NCBI GenBank assembly: GCA_039545355.1
Contig: BCJJ01000011.1
Coordinates: 557,067-621,066, forward strand
DNA from: Trichosporon coremiiforme
Lineage: Eukaryota > Basidiomycota > Tremellomycetes > Trichosporonales > Trichosporonaceae
Direction: 5' to 3'
Length of the DNA stretch: 64,000 nucleotides
This document shows, piece by piece, positions 10,706 to 23,244 of this stretch; position 1 is the first letter of the stretch; every line of letters starts with the position of its first letter. The translations under genes and the position numbers were made by a program. The notes beneath the pieces were generated by a model. The model did not search any database. It had not been told where the DNA came from and was given only the letters and a program-made list of their open reading frames with translations.

Positions 10706-13700
10706 ATGGCCGATAGCGACAGCCGTGACGACGTGCCCCCGGGCATCGACCCCAAGCTCTGGAACGACGACCACATCAATGAAGAGTGAGTCCAACTTTC
10801 CCGCCCGAGCGCGGGAAGCCGGACGCGGCGCGCCGGGGGATCCAGGCTATTTACGACGGTCCCTAGCGCTTTCCGGTGGAAGCGCACGGCATGCTGGAGT
10901 CACATTTCCGTGCACTAGCGCATGTTTGGTTCTGAAAGTTCGTCGACGCTGTGTGTTGCACCTTCGTGATCACTCCGAGTCTCAGCGCGATGGATCTGGG
11001 CATGCAGCTCACAGGTCGGATTCGGGCGCCACCGCCGCAGTGCCGCTTGGACAGCGGTGGCAACGGAGATCCACCGTTTCACACGTTGGCCGCAGCACCT
11101 GCATCGCCGCGCCAAAGCCGCCCACAGCCGCCAGAGCCGGGGCGCTATGCACCATGCGTCATCGATCACGTTGACTGACCATCAGACACCTGGCAGCGTT
11201 CGCGCGCGCACTCGACAGCTCGGACGCGCCCGTCGATGATGGAGGACCCATGTCCCCCCAGTCTCCCCGGAGCGAGTGGGACGGCGGTGTCGAGAAGCTG
11301 ACCGCCACAAGCGACTTTGCGGTGAGTACGGCGCTGTGCTACTATCAATGTACGACGAGAGCCACATGCTGATAAACACAGCCGATTCACTCGCGCGTCC
11401 GAAAGTGTGTACAGAGCTGGGAAGCGCGGACCCATGAGCTGACATCAGACGCCGAGCCAAGAATGCGCACAGTCTGGGCCTGACGTACCACCTGATCCGA
11501 TGGCCGCTCCTTGTAAGCTGCCAGGCCTGTCGCTTTAGCTGACCCCAGGGCTTCCTTTTCTTCATCATCTGGCTCGAGTTCAGCATCTACGTCGTGACTC
11601 GGCAGTTTGTGAACCTGTTTGAATGGCTCGTCGCCTGGCGTGGAATGAAGCGCAGTCTGCGGAAGAACCTGCGCAACGCGTCCACGTACCCGCAGTGGGT
11701 CGAGGCCGCGTGCGAGATGGACGACTACATGGGCCTGAACGAGTGGAAGGAGTCCAACGACGACTCGTACTTTGACGCGCAGCTCGTGCGGCGTGTGCGA
11801 GCCACGCTCTCCCGCCTGCGCGCGGCCAAGGACACGCGCGGGCTTATGGAGGCACTGGCGGTGTGCGTCCGCCCGAACTTTGCCGGCACCGAGAACTCGA
11901 AGATGTACTCCGAGACGTTCTACGGGACGAAGCGTCTCGTCGAAGCACACGTACAGGAGGTCGCGGCCTGTCTCGACTTTGTTCGCCAGTCGACCGACGT
12001 TAGTTTAGAGGAGAAGCGCGGCTTCTTCCGCGGTATCAACAAAAACTATGGCTCGTCGGCACTCTGTCTCTCCGGCGGCGCCTGCATGGGTTACTACGTG
12101 AGCACCTCTCAGAGCTCGGTGATGAGTGCTTCTAGCTGACCATCAGCACTTTGGCGTGATTCGAGGATTCCTCGATGCGGATCTCCTTCCCCGTGTGGTG
12201 ACTGGAACGAGTGCGGGCGGCCTGATCGCTGCGCTGGTGTGCACGCACACGAACGCAGAACTGAAGCAGCTCATCCGCCCAGAGCTTGCGGACAAGATTA
12301 CAGCGTGCGAGGACCCGTTCTCGACCTGGGTGCGGCGATGGTGGAAGACTGGCGCTCGCTTCAGTGCGGTCGAGTGGGCGCGTAAGGCCATGTTCTTCAC
12401 GCACGGCAGCATGACGTTCAAGGAGGCGTACGAGCGGACCGGCCGCGCGCTTAACGTGTCCGTAGTCCCTGCCGACCGCTACTCGCCCACAATCTTGTTG
12501 AACCACCTGACTGCCCCGAACTGCACGATCTGGAGCGCCATCATCGCCTCTGCCGCTGTGCCCGGTATCCTGAACCCGGTCGTGCTCATGAGCAAGTCGC
12601 GCGACGGGACGCTGAAGCCGCACAACCTCGGCGGCAGCCGCTTCAAGGACGGCAGTTTACGGGAGGACATTCCCCTGGGCTCTCTGCACACGCAGTTCAA
12701 CTGCAACTTCTCGATTGTGAGCCAGACGAACCCGCACATCCATCTGTTCTTCTTCGCTCCGCGCGGCAAGGTCGGCCGCCCCGTCGCGCACAGGAAGGGC
12801 AAGGGCTGGCGCGGTGGGTTCATCCTCTCCGCGCTCGAGAGCTACATCAAGCTCGATCTCAGCAAGCACTTCAAGGTGATCCGGGACCTGGACCTGATGC
12901 CCCAGCTGCTGCAGAGCGACTGGAGCGGTGTGTTCCTGCAGCGCTTCAGCGGCGATCTCACCCTCACCCCGCGCTCGACGGTACGCGACTGGTTCCACCT
13001 CCTCGACGACCCGGACCGGGCCCAGCTCGGGCGCATGATCAAGGTCGGGCAGCGCGTGACCTGGCCCGCGCTCCACATGGCGGGGAACAGGATGCTGATC
13101 GAGCGCTCGATTCAAAGGGGACGGCAGGAATGCCGTCTGGCCGCGAACCGCGACAGACCTACGACGGACCAGACCGAGCCGAGCACGCCGCGTGACCGTC
13201 TTCAGCCCCAGATTCCGATCGAGAGCGACGCGGACAACGCGATCCGTCTCCGCGAGCGCCAGAGGGAACAGAGGGAGCATCGCGAACGTAATGGCTCCTC
13301 CCTCGTCCCCGGGGCTGGAGACGATAACGCAATCACAGTCAAGAGGAGACGCGGCCGAAGGATCAGGGACCAACTCGACCCGACCGTGCCGCACAACTCT
13401 GCGCCGCCGCATTCCCACTCCCCCGTCCACAGTCGCTCCCAGTCCGTCTCGTCGCCCTTGTCCCCGAAACGGTTCACGAATCCGTTCAACTTTTCCAGTT
13501 TCGCGAAGCGGCGCAACTCGCGCTCCACCATGAGCATTGCGCGCTGGTTTGCGGGTAGCAGCAGCGAGAGCGACTCGGACCTCCCCGACGACGACGATGA
13601 CAGTGACCCCCTCGACATGGACTCGGGACAGGACGGGGTGGCTAACGACTATCCGTTCGATGAGGCTGTGAGCTCGCAAGTGGAAAGTGATGGACCAGAC

Positions 13701-13739
13701 GCAGACAGACAGCGCGCAAAGGTGTCCCAGGACATCTAA
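10706..13739 (+). CDS. Patatin-type triacylglycerol lipase (Tgl3/4/5-SDP1 family)
   Basis: Six exons: 10706-10785, 11186-11321, 11382-11404 (only 23 nt), 11449-11512, 11549-12097 and 12147-13739, giving 814 residues. A hydrophobic segment around residues 97-120 precedes a conserved region rich in Trp and Arg. The patatin core follows: oxyanion-hole loop SGGACMGYYHFGV (about 276-288), nucleophile motif GTSAGG with Ser306, and the dyad Asp in KDGS (Asp452). The last 260 residues are polar, Arg- and Ser-rich and probably disordered. The family hydrolyses stored triacylglycerol on lipid droplets. The first intron (400 nt) is unusually long for this locus. The stop lies 50 bp from that of CKB. Confidence 0.9.
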
Positions 13740-13789
13740 CCTTATATAAACAAACATAGAGCCAGTACCGTGCATGTATATCTATATGA

Positions 13790-15073
13790 TTACAGTTTGT
13801 TGTTGTTCGAATCCAAGTTCTCGAGACGCTGGATCTGGCTGTGCAGTGTCAGTTTCAGGCGATACCAAGTAAACTGGTACTCACTCGTCACGCTTTGCCG
13901 TCCTCCACCGGTGCAGCTGCGCCTCCTCGTGGACGCGGAAACCAAAGATTTTGGGCTCGTAGCGCTCCGCCTTGAGCGCGGCAGCGGCGGAGGAGACGCC
14001 ACCCGGGCCGACGGGCTCGCGGCGCATCTCGCGCTCGCTCGAGGGCTGGCCCTTGCTAGGGATCATCTGCGGGTACGCCATGAAGAGCATGTGGGGGAAC
14101 GTCGTGCCGAAGTAGGCGCCGTCAATGGAGCCGTGCCGGTTCGACTTGGGCGAGTAGATGTCCTCGCACCGCGGGCAGTACAGTTTGACGGCCTTCTGGT
14201 AGGGGATGTCCGTCAGTCCGACAGGGAGCAGGTTCTGTCCATAGCAGTAGACGCGCGGGCAGCGCCCGAAGTCGCCCTTCCTGTACTTGTCGAGCTGGGG
14301 TTAGCTCGTCGCCGAGTAAGCTGCAGCTGAATCGTACGAGAACGGCTCGAAACGGACACAAGGGAGGTGACGGCGTGTGTGTGTGTCGCCTTCCTCATGC
14401 CCTCCTCTGCGGTTTGTGCCTTCCTCGCGACGATGACAGCACTCACCATCTTCTGCAGTCCTCGCGAAGTCACAATGTACCGAGCATGAATTAATCCGTA
14501 CAGGAAGCGAGCAGACGTCTCGATCGATTCCCGGTGCGCGTCGTCCATGTCGTCGTCATCTGGACGTCAGCTGGCATAAGAGCTTGATAGCTCACCTAAA
14601 CAGTCGGTGATCAGATCCAGCGCGCGCTGGTACTCCTGCACGACCTCGCCGTTCAGACCCGTCAGGTTGAAGCGGTCGAGGATGTAGTCCTCGTCGACCT
14701 CGGCAAAGTATTCCTGCATGTTAGCTGGTATGTTGCAGAAGGCTAGCGACAGCTCGAAGTGCTTAGGGGCGTCGTCGGCGGTTGATGGCGAGTCCTTGGT
14801 GATAATGCGCGGCCTCGGCAGAGCAGCCCCCGGACGAACACAACACGTTGTGAAGCTTCTGTATCTACTGAGGATACCACCGAAGCGTCACATGGAGACG
14901 AGGAAGACAACACGGCACCCTCATCGAGACTTGTCGCGGACATGAGCGTTACTTACATTACCCTTGGTAGAGAGGAACCAGGAGATCCAGCTGTGCTTGT
15001 TAGCGATCTACGGGGAAACGGCGGCTTACGAGTTGTTGTAGTCGCTCTCCGACCCAGTGGAGAGGTCGTCCAT
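13790..15073 (-). CDS. CKB: Casein kinase II regulatory subunit beta
   Basis: Six exons (15073-15030, 14990-14957, 14713-14596, 14559-14447, 14294-13885, 13838-13790) give 255 residues. The sequence follows the CK2-beta plan: [20 protein letters not shown] near the N-terminus, then the acidic DDDDMDD loop. The zinc-binding CPRVYC and CPRC pairs that mediate dimerisation follow, and then GTTFPHML. The protein is the stabilising, substrate-selecting subunit of the nuclear and cytosolic CK2 holoenzyme. The second intron (243 nt) is longer than its neighbours. Whether it corresponds to CKB1 or CKB2 cannot be told. Confidence 0.95.
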
Positions 15074-15427
15074 GGTGGGAGGGTTGGATGACGAGTAGGG
15101 CTAGAGTGGAAAAGAGAGGCAAACAAGAGGTGTGCAGGTGTGTATGAGCAGGCGGCTGTGTCGCGGTCACAGGTCGCAGCAGCGAGTACAGTGAGCGGCA
15201 CAATGTCGGCTGACTGCTACAGTGAGCGAAAGGTTTAGGCCCCGCTGCTTCACCCTGGCTGCCATCCGACTCCGCCCAGCCATGTCCACCACCCAGTACC
15301 CAGGCTTCACGTTCAGGGACCGACCGGGGGTTCAGTGGGTGGCCAGTCCACCGTACCAGCATACCAGCGTCATCGTCATTGCGATCAGACCACCGATTCC
15401 TCGCTGCATACAACCATTCACAACAAC
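15074..15427. promoter_or_regulatory. Divergent promoter region CKB / VPS33
   Basis: This 354-bp spacer separates two divergent starts. Nothing specific is recognised; a CA-rich leader precedes the VPS33 ATG. Confidence 0.5.
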
Positions 15428-17527
15428 ATGGCCATGTCCTCGACGGCAGGACCATCACGGACCACCTCGGCCATTCACGGCACTGGGTCCGGTATCCGCT
15501 CCCAGGGCCCCGGCAGCGGTGCGCCAACGAGCACGATGTCGAGCACCGCCGGTGACGCTGCGACCTCCGAAGCTACAGGACCCGACTTCGGCGTGTTGAA
15601 GGAGTTAGGCAAGGCCGCGCTCGTCGAGGTTCTGAACGATATCCCGGGGGCCAAGACCCTCGTCCTCGACTCTGCCTTAGCCGGCCCGCTGGGGTTGGTC
15701 GTGGACGTGGCTTCGCTGAAGGTATGCTTGAATCTTCTCGACCGAGCTGACCCCAGCACCACGGCGTGGACAAGATGTTCTGGCTCGAGCCCGGCCCGCT
15801 CTCAGCACCAACGAGAAATGTGGTGTATCTAACTCGACCAAGGCGCTCGCATATCCTCCTGATCGCGCAGCAGGTGCGCGCCAACCCGGGACTGAACTAC
15901 CACGTCCTCTGCGTGCCGCGGAGCACGGAGCTGGTCCGCCGCGTGCTCGAGGACGAGGGCGTGAGCGGGGACGTGGAGCTGGGGCAGTTCAAGCTCGAGC
16001 TCATCCCCGTCGAGACGGATGTGCTGAGCATGGAGCTCGACGACGTTGCGCGCGACATCTTCCTCCGCGGTGACGAGACGCCGATCTTCTACTCGGCCCT
16101 GGCGCTCAGTACGCTCCAGAGGGCGGTGGGACGGATTGACCGTGTCATCGCCAAGGGCGATGCGGCCAAGGTGAGTAGACGATGGGGAAGACGGGACAGC
16201 TACTTTATGGTGTGAGCTGACAGATGACAGAAACTCGCGGGACTGGTGGAGAAACACCGCCTCGCCGTCGAACCCTCCGACTCCATCGACAGCATGATCA
16301 TCATCGACCGCGCCGTCGACTGGGTCACGCCCATGTGCACGCAACTGACGTACGAGGGGATGCTGGACGAGTTTGTAGGAATCAGCCACTGTAAGTTCTT
16401 CTCTGCTCAGCTATGCGACGCACATCATAGCTAACACCGCAGCCCACATCGAAGTCGACTCGCAGCTCCTCGACCCCGACGCCCCCCCAAAGAAGAGGAA
16501 ACACCACCTCTCCTCCACAGACCCAGTCTACTCCGGAATTCGCGACCTCAACTTCGCCCTAGTCGGGCAACATCTCTCCCGCCTCGCTCGGAGGTTGGAG
16601 GGGGAGTACGGCGGGGTGAAGAACCTCCAGTCCGTGTCGCAAATGAAGGACTTTGTGGGCCGCATAGGCGGCTTGCAGTCGGAACAACAGGCGCTGCGTC
16701 TGCACACGGCGCTGGCTGAGCGTCTCCTCCCCATAACCCGGAGCGACAACTTCAACAAGTCGCTCGAGGCACAGCAAAACCTCCTCGCTGGTTACGATGC
16801 GCCGGCGCAGTGGGCCCTCGTCGAGGACTTGCTCGCGGAACAAGCACCCCTCATGGCCGTGCTCCGCGCCGCCGTGCTCTACTCCCTGACGAATGGGGGC
16901 GTGAAGCCCAAGCCCCTGGAGATGTTCAAGCGCGACCTCCTCCAGACCTATGGGTATCAGCACCTCAGTCTCCTCGTCGCGCTTCAGCGTCTCGGCCTGC
17001 TGTCCAAGACGCCGGCGAGCACGTCTTTCGGAGCAGCGCGAAAGAACCTCCGCCTGCTAGTCGACGACGTGGACGACGCCTCGCCCGAGGACATAGCGTA
17101 CGTGTACTCTGGCTATGCGCCATTGTCCGTTCGCCTCGTGCAGGTCGCCGCTCAGCGCAGTGCGCTTTCGGAAAGTAGGGAGAAGGAGGGATGGTTCGGC
17201 AACCAGCCTCAGGCGCGGACGGGCGTGCAGCGCGACGTGGTGCGGATGGAGGGCAAAAGACCACCGACGGGGTGGAGGGGTATGGAGGATGTGGTTAACG
17301 CTGTGCCGGGAGCGACGTACGATAAGGGCCCCAGTGGGAGCCAGGCGAAGAGCACGGGCACGACGCTCGTGTTCTTCCTTGGCGGGTGCACTAGTACGGA
17401 GATCTCGGCGTTGCGGTGGATGTCCAAGCTCGGCGGGAGGCGGTTCGTCGTCGCTACCACTGGGGTTGTTAACGGCTCGACGCTGTTGGAGAGTTTCGGC
17501 GACCCGAAGCCTGTCCCTCTCAACTAG
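15428..17527 (+). CDS. VPS33: Sec1/Munc18-family protein Vps33 (HOPS/CORVET)
   Basis: Exons 15428-15721, 15757-16170, 16231-16390 and 16443-17527 give 650 residues. A Ser/Gly-rich leader of about 50 residues precedes the SM fold. Diagnostic pieces are KTLVLDSALAGPLGLV, the motif IIIDRAVDWVTPMCTQLTYEGM with DEFVGI next to it, and the C-terminal TLVFFLGGCTSTEISALRW. Vps33 binds SNAREs within the HOPS and CORVET tethers for endosome and vacuole fusion. The ATG at 15434 is an alternative start. The stop is 33 bp from that of the convergent GCP4-like gene. Confidence 0.93.
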
Positions 17528-17560
17528 TGATAGATTGTATGCATTATATGTGAACTACAA

Positions 17561-19912
17561 CTAGGCTTGCAGGTCGCGCGGGGGGAGGATGTCGCCCTCC
17601 CTCCCCTCCTGCCACTGCGTCAGCACGCCGTTGAAGTCGAGCCTGAGGAGGAGCTGCTCCACGTGACGGGCCATGAGCCCGTCGCCCTCGGCGTCGGCCG
17701 TGCCGCCAGAGTTGACAGCCATGATCTGCGTGACTCTGGCCCTAGACGTGCTCGCGCGGGTGAGACTACCCCTCGTCATGGATCCTCCCGCCTCCTTCTC
17801 CGTCGGACTCTGGCTTTCAAGGAGCAAACGGAAGAACTCGCCAATCTGCTCGTGTAGGGTCTCGCTGATCTCGGACACTGCCTTGGCGCGCTCGGACACG
17901 AGGTCGTTGCTGTCGTCCAGCAGGAGCTCGGGAAGGACGTCGCCGCCCCAGCGCTCCACGAGGCCGGCGAAGCGCTTGCATGTGTCGAGAATGTCGCGGA
18001 TAAGTTGGGCCGAGTCACGTTCGGCGATGAAGAGACCCTCACGAAGGAAGGCGAGGTGTCGGGCGTGCATTTGCCGCAGGGTTAGGAAGTCGAGATACCC
18101 TGGGCCATCGTTGTGACCCATGCCTGGTGTTCCCAGACCCGGAGTGCTGGGGCGGGGACGCGAGTTGCGGGGTGTTCCGGGTGTCGGTGTTCCGGCCCTC
18201 ACGTTACTGAGTCCTCTGGATCGAGCCTGGGCTGGCGCCGGGGCGGGAGCATGTGGCCTGATCTGCTCCAGGAGACGCTTATGCTGCACGCCCACAATGT
18301 CCGTCATGAAGTGTCCCAGCAGCTGATCCAGGAAGAACAACATTGCTCTCACTGTACCCCAAGCCTGGCGCGCGAGTCTCACTCTCTCGTCCCTCTCCTC
18401 TCCCGCCCCTCCTTCATCCACACCCGTGTACTGCCGCCGCCGGCGCTGGGCACCGCTCAATGCGCTCCAGCACTCGAGCACGCGCATGTGCGCATCCCGG
18501 ATTGCGTACAGGTACGCGTGCATGTCGCCGTAGGCTGCCACGGCTGGGGGAGTCATGAACAGGTCCAGGGGCCACTTGACCTCGGCCGTGAGGCTGATCG
18601 GCGTACCGAGCAGCGCGGGGGAGAAGAGACCACGGATCGTGCCGTCGTCCTCTGCTGGTCTGCTCAATGGGCGTAGAGGTCCGGCAGGCATAGACCAGGA
18701 CAGATGCTCGAGGGCGCGGTCCGCCTCTGCCGCTGTTCCCAGTGATGCGCGCAGCATGGCCAGGTCCAGGTCGTGGACACGGATGACCGAAGATGAAGAG
18801 TTCGGGTTGGACAGCAGCAACCTGTCGCGACGCAGACGACTAATCTCCCTGATCGCGTTCACGGCGAACTCGCCGTCACGGGTCAGGAAGTAGTTCGCGC
18901 TGGTGTCAGCTCAATCCCCGCCGCGCGCAGCTGACATCACTTACAAGCTCTCGATCGCCTCGGCGACCTGCTCGCCGGTCAGGACATGGCGCCAGAGCCA
19001 CTCGCCCACCTCTGCTCTCGCCCTTTGCACCGCGGCGTCGAGCTCCTCAGGTTTGGACGCCACGATGTCCCTCCTCGTCTTCTCAACCAGACTCCGCGGC
19101 AGAGCTCTTCCTTCCCTCTTCAGTGTGGCCGCGACTCGGCCAACGTACAAGATACTCTCCCTCGTCGGCGCACCGACACTTCTCGGGAGAAGATCACTGT
19201 TGAGCTTGTACAGACGGTGCGGTGGGTCGGCGCCTGCGTCGAGTCCTAGGGCCGGGGAGGAAGGCGAGGAAGAGTCAGATGCTACGCCGTCGAGGAGGAA
19301 CACGACCAGATGCGTCAACCACAGATTCCAGAGCCGCTGGAGGAGTTGCGTGAATACTTTCCTCAGTGTCGGATGACCCGTCGCGCTCTGCTCTGAGAGA
19401 TGCTGCATCAGCTCGCCCGGCGTCGATTCTTCCTCGAGGTGCGTGACGAGTGCCGATAGCGCAGCCATGGGTGCGTGCCAGGCATCAAAAGTAGCAAGCA
19501 CGAGCGAGAGGGGGACATAGCCCAGTCCTTCCTTGTCCTCTGAGGGTTGGACGGTCCCCGGGTCGCGGGACAGGACGAGAGCCTCCGTCTCGACGAGAAG
19601 GGACTCGTACTCCTCCAGCACTTCTCGGACTGCGCCGGCTAGGACGGCGACGTACTGTCCCGGTTCGCGGCCTTCGCGTTCTCGTTCCTTGCCCTTCCGC
19701 CTACTAGAGGCTAGAACCGCGGCTCGCGCCTCGGCTTGCGTGGCTTCAGTCCATCGCCGGATTCGCGTGTAGTTCGCCGCCAGGGAGCAGAGAGTATTCA
19801 GCGAAGCGACCTCACCGGGGTGGAGGTAGGCGGCGAGTTCGGGCGAGACGCCGGTCGACAGGAAGAGAGTCGAGGGATGCCCGCCGAGCACTAGAAGAAG
19901 CTCGGCTAGCAT
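17561..19912 (-). CDS. Gamma-tubulin complex component, GCP4-like (Spc97/Spc98 family)
   Basis: Two exons, 19912-18945 and 18899-17561, give 768 residues. The N-terminus MLAELLLVLGGHPSTLF resembles GCP4, the shortest GCP. The joined sequence across the intron, FANYFLTRDGEFAVNAIREISR, matches the inter-domain segment of the Spc97/Spc98 family. The C-terminal half contains the helical region that binds gamma-tubulin (around residues 490-620), with a Gly/Pro/Ser-rich insert near residue 550. Expected role: part of the microtubule-nucleating ring at the spindle pole. GCP5 or GCP6 are less likely because they are longer. Confidence 0.75.
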
Positions 19913-20233
19913 CGTTTCGGTCGTATGATGCCGTGGGTGGTGGGGGAGGTAGGTGATGTTGGAGTTTCGAGGAAGACAGATGGTTACTGATCGCGCGCGC
20001 ACCGAAACCCAACGCGTCACAACAACCGTGCCTGACTGGCATCTAATCGCGGGTTTGCTTCCGTCGCAGTGGTGGGTAATGGTGGCAAACGATGCAGCTA
20101 ACGGCTGCAACGAGCACAGTGCAAGCAGTGAGGAGATGTATCCAAGATATGTGTAGAAAGTTCTAGTTGTACAAACGAGATTAAACAAGATGATATGACA
20201 GATGAATGTCTAGATGGACGGTTGGGGTGGAGA
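19913..20233. promoter_or_regulatory. Upstream region of the GCP4-like gene
   Basis: The 321-bp stretch lies between the GCP4-like start and the stop of the arrestin gene, which is transcribed in the same direction. No RNA or coding feature is seen. Confidence 0.4.
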
Positions 20234-23200
20234 TCACTCCTCGATGTGCAGCTGCACGCGGCTGACGTTGCGGCTGGGTGCGCGGGATGCCGCGCGGCTG
20301 CCGACGGGACTAGTAGCACGAGAAGCAGCGCGGGAGGCACTGCGCGCTGAGCGGATGGCGTTAGCAACTGCCTCACCGTACGACGGGGGCTCGCGGCCCT
20401 CCTCCGTCTCCTGGCCGGACATGAGGCGGTCGTACACGATGTTGCGCTCGAGGAGCGTGTCCTCGTGCGCATCGTGAGGTCCGTGGGCCTCGCGCTGAGG
20501 CACCTCGTGCGTGATGTGGACGTTTTTTAGACCAGCGGCAATGGCATGCTGCGCGCCGATGTTCGCCGCACCGATGAGGTTGCTTCCTCCGAGTCTGGTG
20601 GGCGGGGGACGGCCGTGGATCGGGCATCCCATGGACGGCGTATCGGACCCAGCACGCTCGTATGATGGAAGCATGTTGTACTGCGTGTTGACACGGCAGT
20701 CGAGGATCTTGACGGGCGTCTCGATGATGATGTCGAACTGCTTTCGCTTGCCCTTGCTGTCGAGGTGCAGATCGTCGCCGCGCTCGACACGGATCGTCAC
20801 CTTGAGCCAGTGCGCTACGCTGATGTTGGTCTGGTCGTGCTTGGACGAGAACTTGAGTCGTGTCGTGCAGTCGGGCACGGTCAAGTCCTTCTCAAAGTGC
20901 CACGGACCGAGGGGGTCGAGCAGGGAAGCGTACACATCGTCTTCCGGGTTGGCGAGGTTCTCGAACTCGAGCGGGTTGTTCATGGCGGCGTTGCGGGCCA
21001 GCGGAGCTAACGGCGAGTCCTTGATCGCATTCTCGTCGTCGCTGATGATCGGCAGTAGAGGATCAGCAGGCGTGTGCTTGTTCGGCGGCGTGTTCTTGGC
21101 GGAGAAGAGCACGAAGCGCCGCGGTGTCTCGTGCCGCGCGACCTTCTTGTTCGACGCATAGTAGTCGCTCTTCTCCTCAAGCGCAATCGTGAGTCGGTAC
21201 ACCTTGCACTTGGCGAGGGGCATGAGGCGGATGCTGATGGGAATCGTGCCGCCGATCGGGAACGCCTTGCCGCTGAGCGCAATCTGGTACCGCATTTGGT
21301 CCTCCCACTGGCGCTCGACGATGACATTGTCCGACTCCTCCATGTCGTCCTCCTGTGGTCCCGCGATCATCTGCACCTCCATCTCATCGGACAGATTCGT
21401 CGTGAGCGCACCGGCGCGCACAACGTGAGCCTTGAGCTTGTACACGACGGACCCGAATTCGGCGTGGATGCTCGGCGGCATGTTGGGCGGGATGGAGAAC
21501 GAGATGGGCCAGTTGTAGGTTCCCTTCGGGAACTCCTTCCAGTTGTGCACCTCCTCGTCGCCACCGCCACCGATCGAGAACGCGCTCTTCTTCTTCTGCC
21601 GACTGCGTCCACGGTGCTCGCTCTCGTCGCGGCGACCGGGGCTGCGGCCGCGTGCTGTCTCAACCGATCGGCCACGCTCCGGGGCGAGGCTCTGCAGACC
21701 CGTCGAGCTAGAGTTGCGCGACATGGCAATGTTCGCACCTGACGAAATACGCGGGATCGGGGCATCGTCCAGCGCCATGAACGAGTTGCGGGGTGTCGCC
21801 TCGGGACGCTGTCGGCTCGCAGATCGGCTAGGCGGTTCACGACTCTTCGAGTGGTTGCGGTGGTGACTGAGAGAGCGGAGGGCAGCAGACAGGCTGAACT
21901 TGTGCCCCTTGTGACTGGCACGGCCACGGTCGTCGGTGTCGATGCTGAAGCTGGGTGCGTGGTGCACAGACGGAGCGTGCTGTACACCAGGGGTCGAGGC
22001 GTTTGTAGAAGTCGTCGTTCGGCTCGGACGCAGGATGCTTGCTGGCTCGCCCGCTTGGCGCTCACCGCCCTGCCGGACAATGATGGACGAAGCACGCGAG
22101 CGACCCCGCATCTCGACAGCACCATCGCCGCCTTGACTGCTCGGTCCACGCGACATAGACGGGCTCTCCGGAGGTCGCAATCCGCTACTTCGGCGACCGC
22201 CAGGGGAGTGCTCACCGTTCACCTCCTGCAGGTCGTGCAGTGACGGGGGTCGGGAGACGGCAGGCGATCGGTTGAACGGGGAAGCGGACGGAGGAGTCTC
22301 GTTTGTCGGCGTTCCGGCTCGGGTCGGGCAGGGCTGCGCGTGGGTAGCAGCGGGATGGTACATGGCGTGCGCATCATGATCCTTAGACGGGACTTGACTG
22401 AGTGCTTCACCGAATCGGACGGCGCCGGGAGTTGACGGGTTCGATGTGCTGTTCGAGTAATGAGCGTCGGCGTGAGGGAAGTTGATCGGGTTGTCCGGAT
22501 CTCCTTCAGGAGTCGATGGTCGCCACTCGTCGTCGCCGCTGCTCGCGCTGTTGTTCACGCCTGACGTACGCCGAGGCAACGGCGAGCCAGGCGGTGGGGT
22601 GTCGTTAGGCGTCAGCGCCGGCGACAGTCCGCGCGACTGCGTCGCACTGCTGCGCATCGCGGCGAGCGACATCGTGCTCGCTTGACGGGAGCCTCCGAAA
22701 CGATCCGGGCTGGCGTGCCGGGACCGCGCCATGCGCCAAGACGACCAGTCCTCGTTCCCAGGCAGAACGCTGGCGCTGCGCGGGATCACAGGTCCATCGT
22801 CGACCTGGCCGTCCGAGTCCTCGTCGGAGTCGAGGTCGTACTGGGCGAGAGCCGCGGGATCGACAGACTGGCTGCGCCGGGTCACTGGCGGACGGTGCCC
22901 CTCGGCAGCGGAGAAGAACGTGGCCGTCTCGGAAAGAATCGTGTGCTCCTCGAACGTCTCGGCCCTGCGGGGTCCGATACCTGCGCGGTTAGCATCGCTT
23001 TATGCATCGGGATCGTACCTTCGGGCCACTCGGTCTTCGCCTTACCCTCGAGGGTGGCAGAGACGGTGCGGATGCGTGTCGGCTTCTGCAGGCGAAGGGT
23101 CAGAAGACCTCGGACCATTGCGGGCGGTCCATCTTGGGTCTGTTGTGGGCGTCCGCGAAAGTCTGTGCCGGTCGAGGGGCCTCTGAGGAAGATGACGGGC

Positions 23201-23244
23201 TCGGCCAGACGGATCTGGAGGGGCGCGTTGGAAGCCTTGACCAT
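20234..23244 (-). CDS. Alpha-arrestin (ART-type ubiquitin-ligase adaptor)
   Basis: Exons 23244-23019 and 22980-20234 give 990 residues. The first exon carries the arrestin_N start, LQIRLAEPVIFLRGP, and the strand VRGLLTLRLQKP. A Ser/Pro/Arg-rich disordered insert of about 350 residues follows. Around residues 500-850 the fold continues with a classic arrestin_C region (GTYNWPISFSIPPNMPPSI; KVYRLTIALEEKSDYY). A PPSY motif at about 940-943 is the PPxY site that binds WW domains of Rsp5/Nedd4 ligases. The family directs ubiquitination and endocytosis of nutrient transporters. The ATG at 23244 is chosen because upstream codons lack another ATG. Confidence 0.88.

Noticed and set aside
13801..13815. 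TTCGAATCC as a tRNA T-loop
   Set aside because: It lies in the last coding exon of CKB and has no pairing arms.
20234..22885. Arrestin gene starting at the 5' end of its long exon
   Set aside because: The arrestin_N beginning lies in an upstream exon joined by a proper 38-nt intron.
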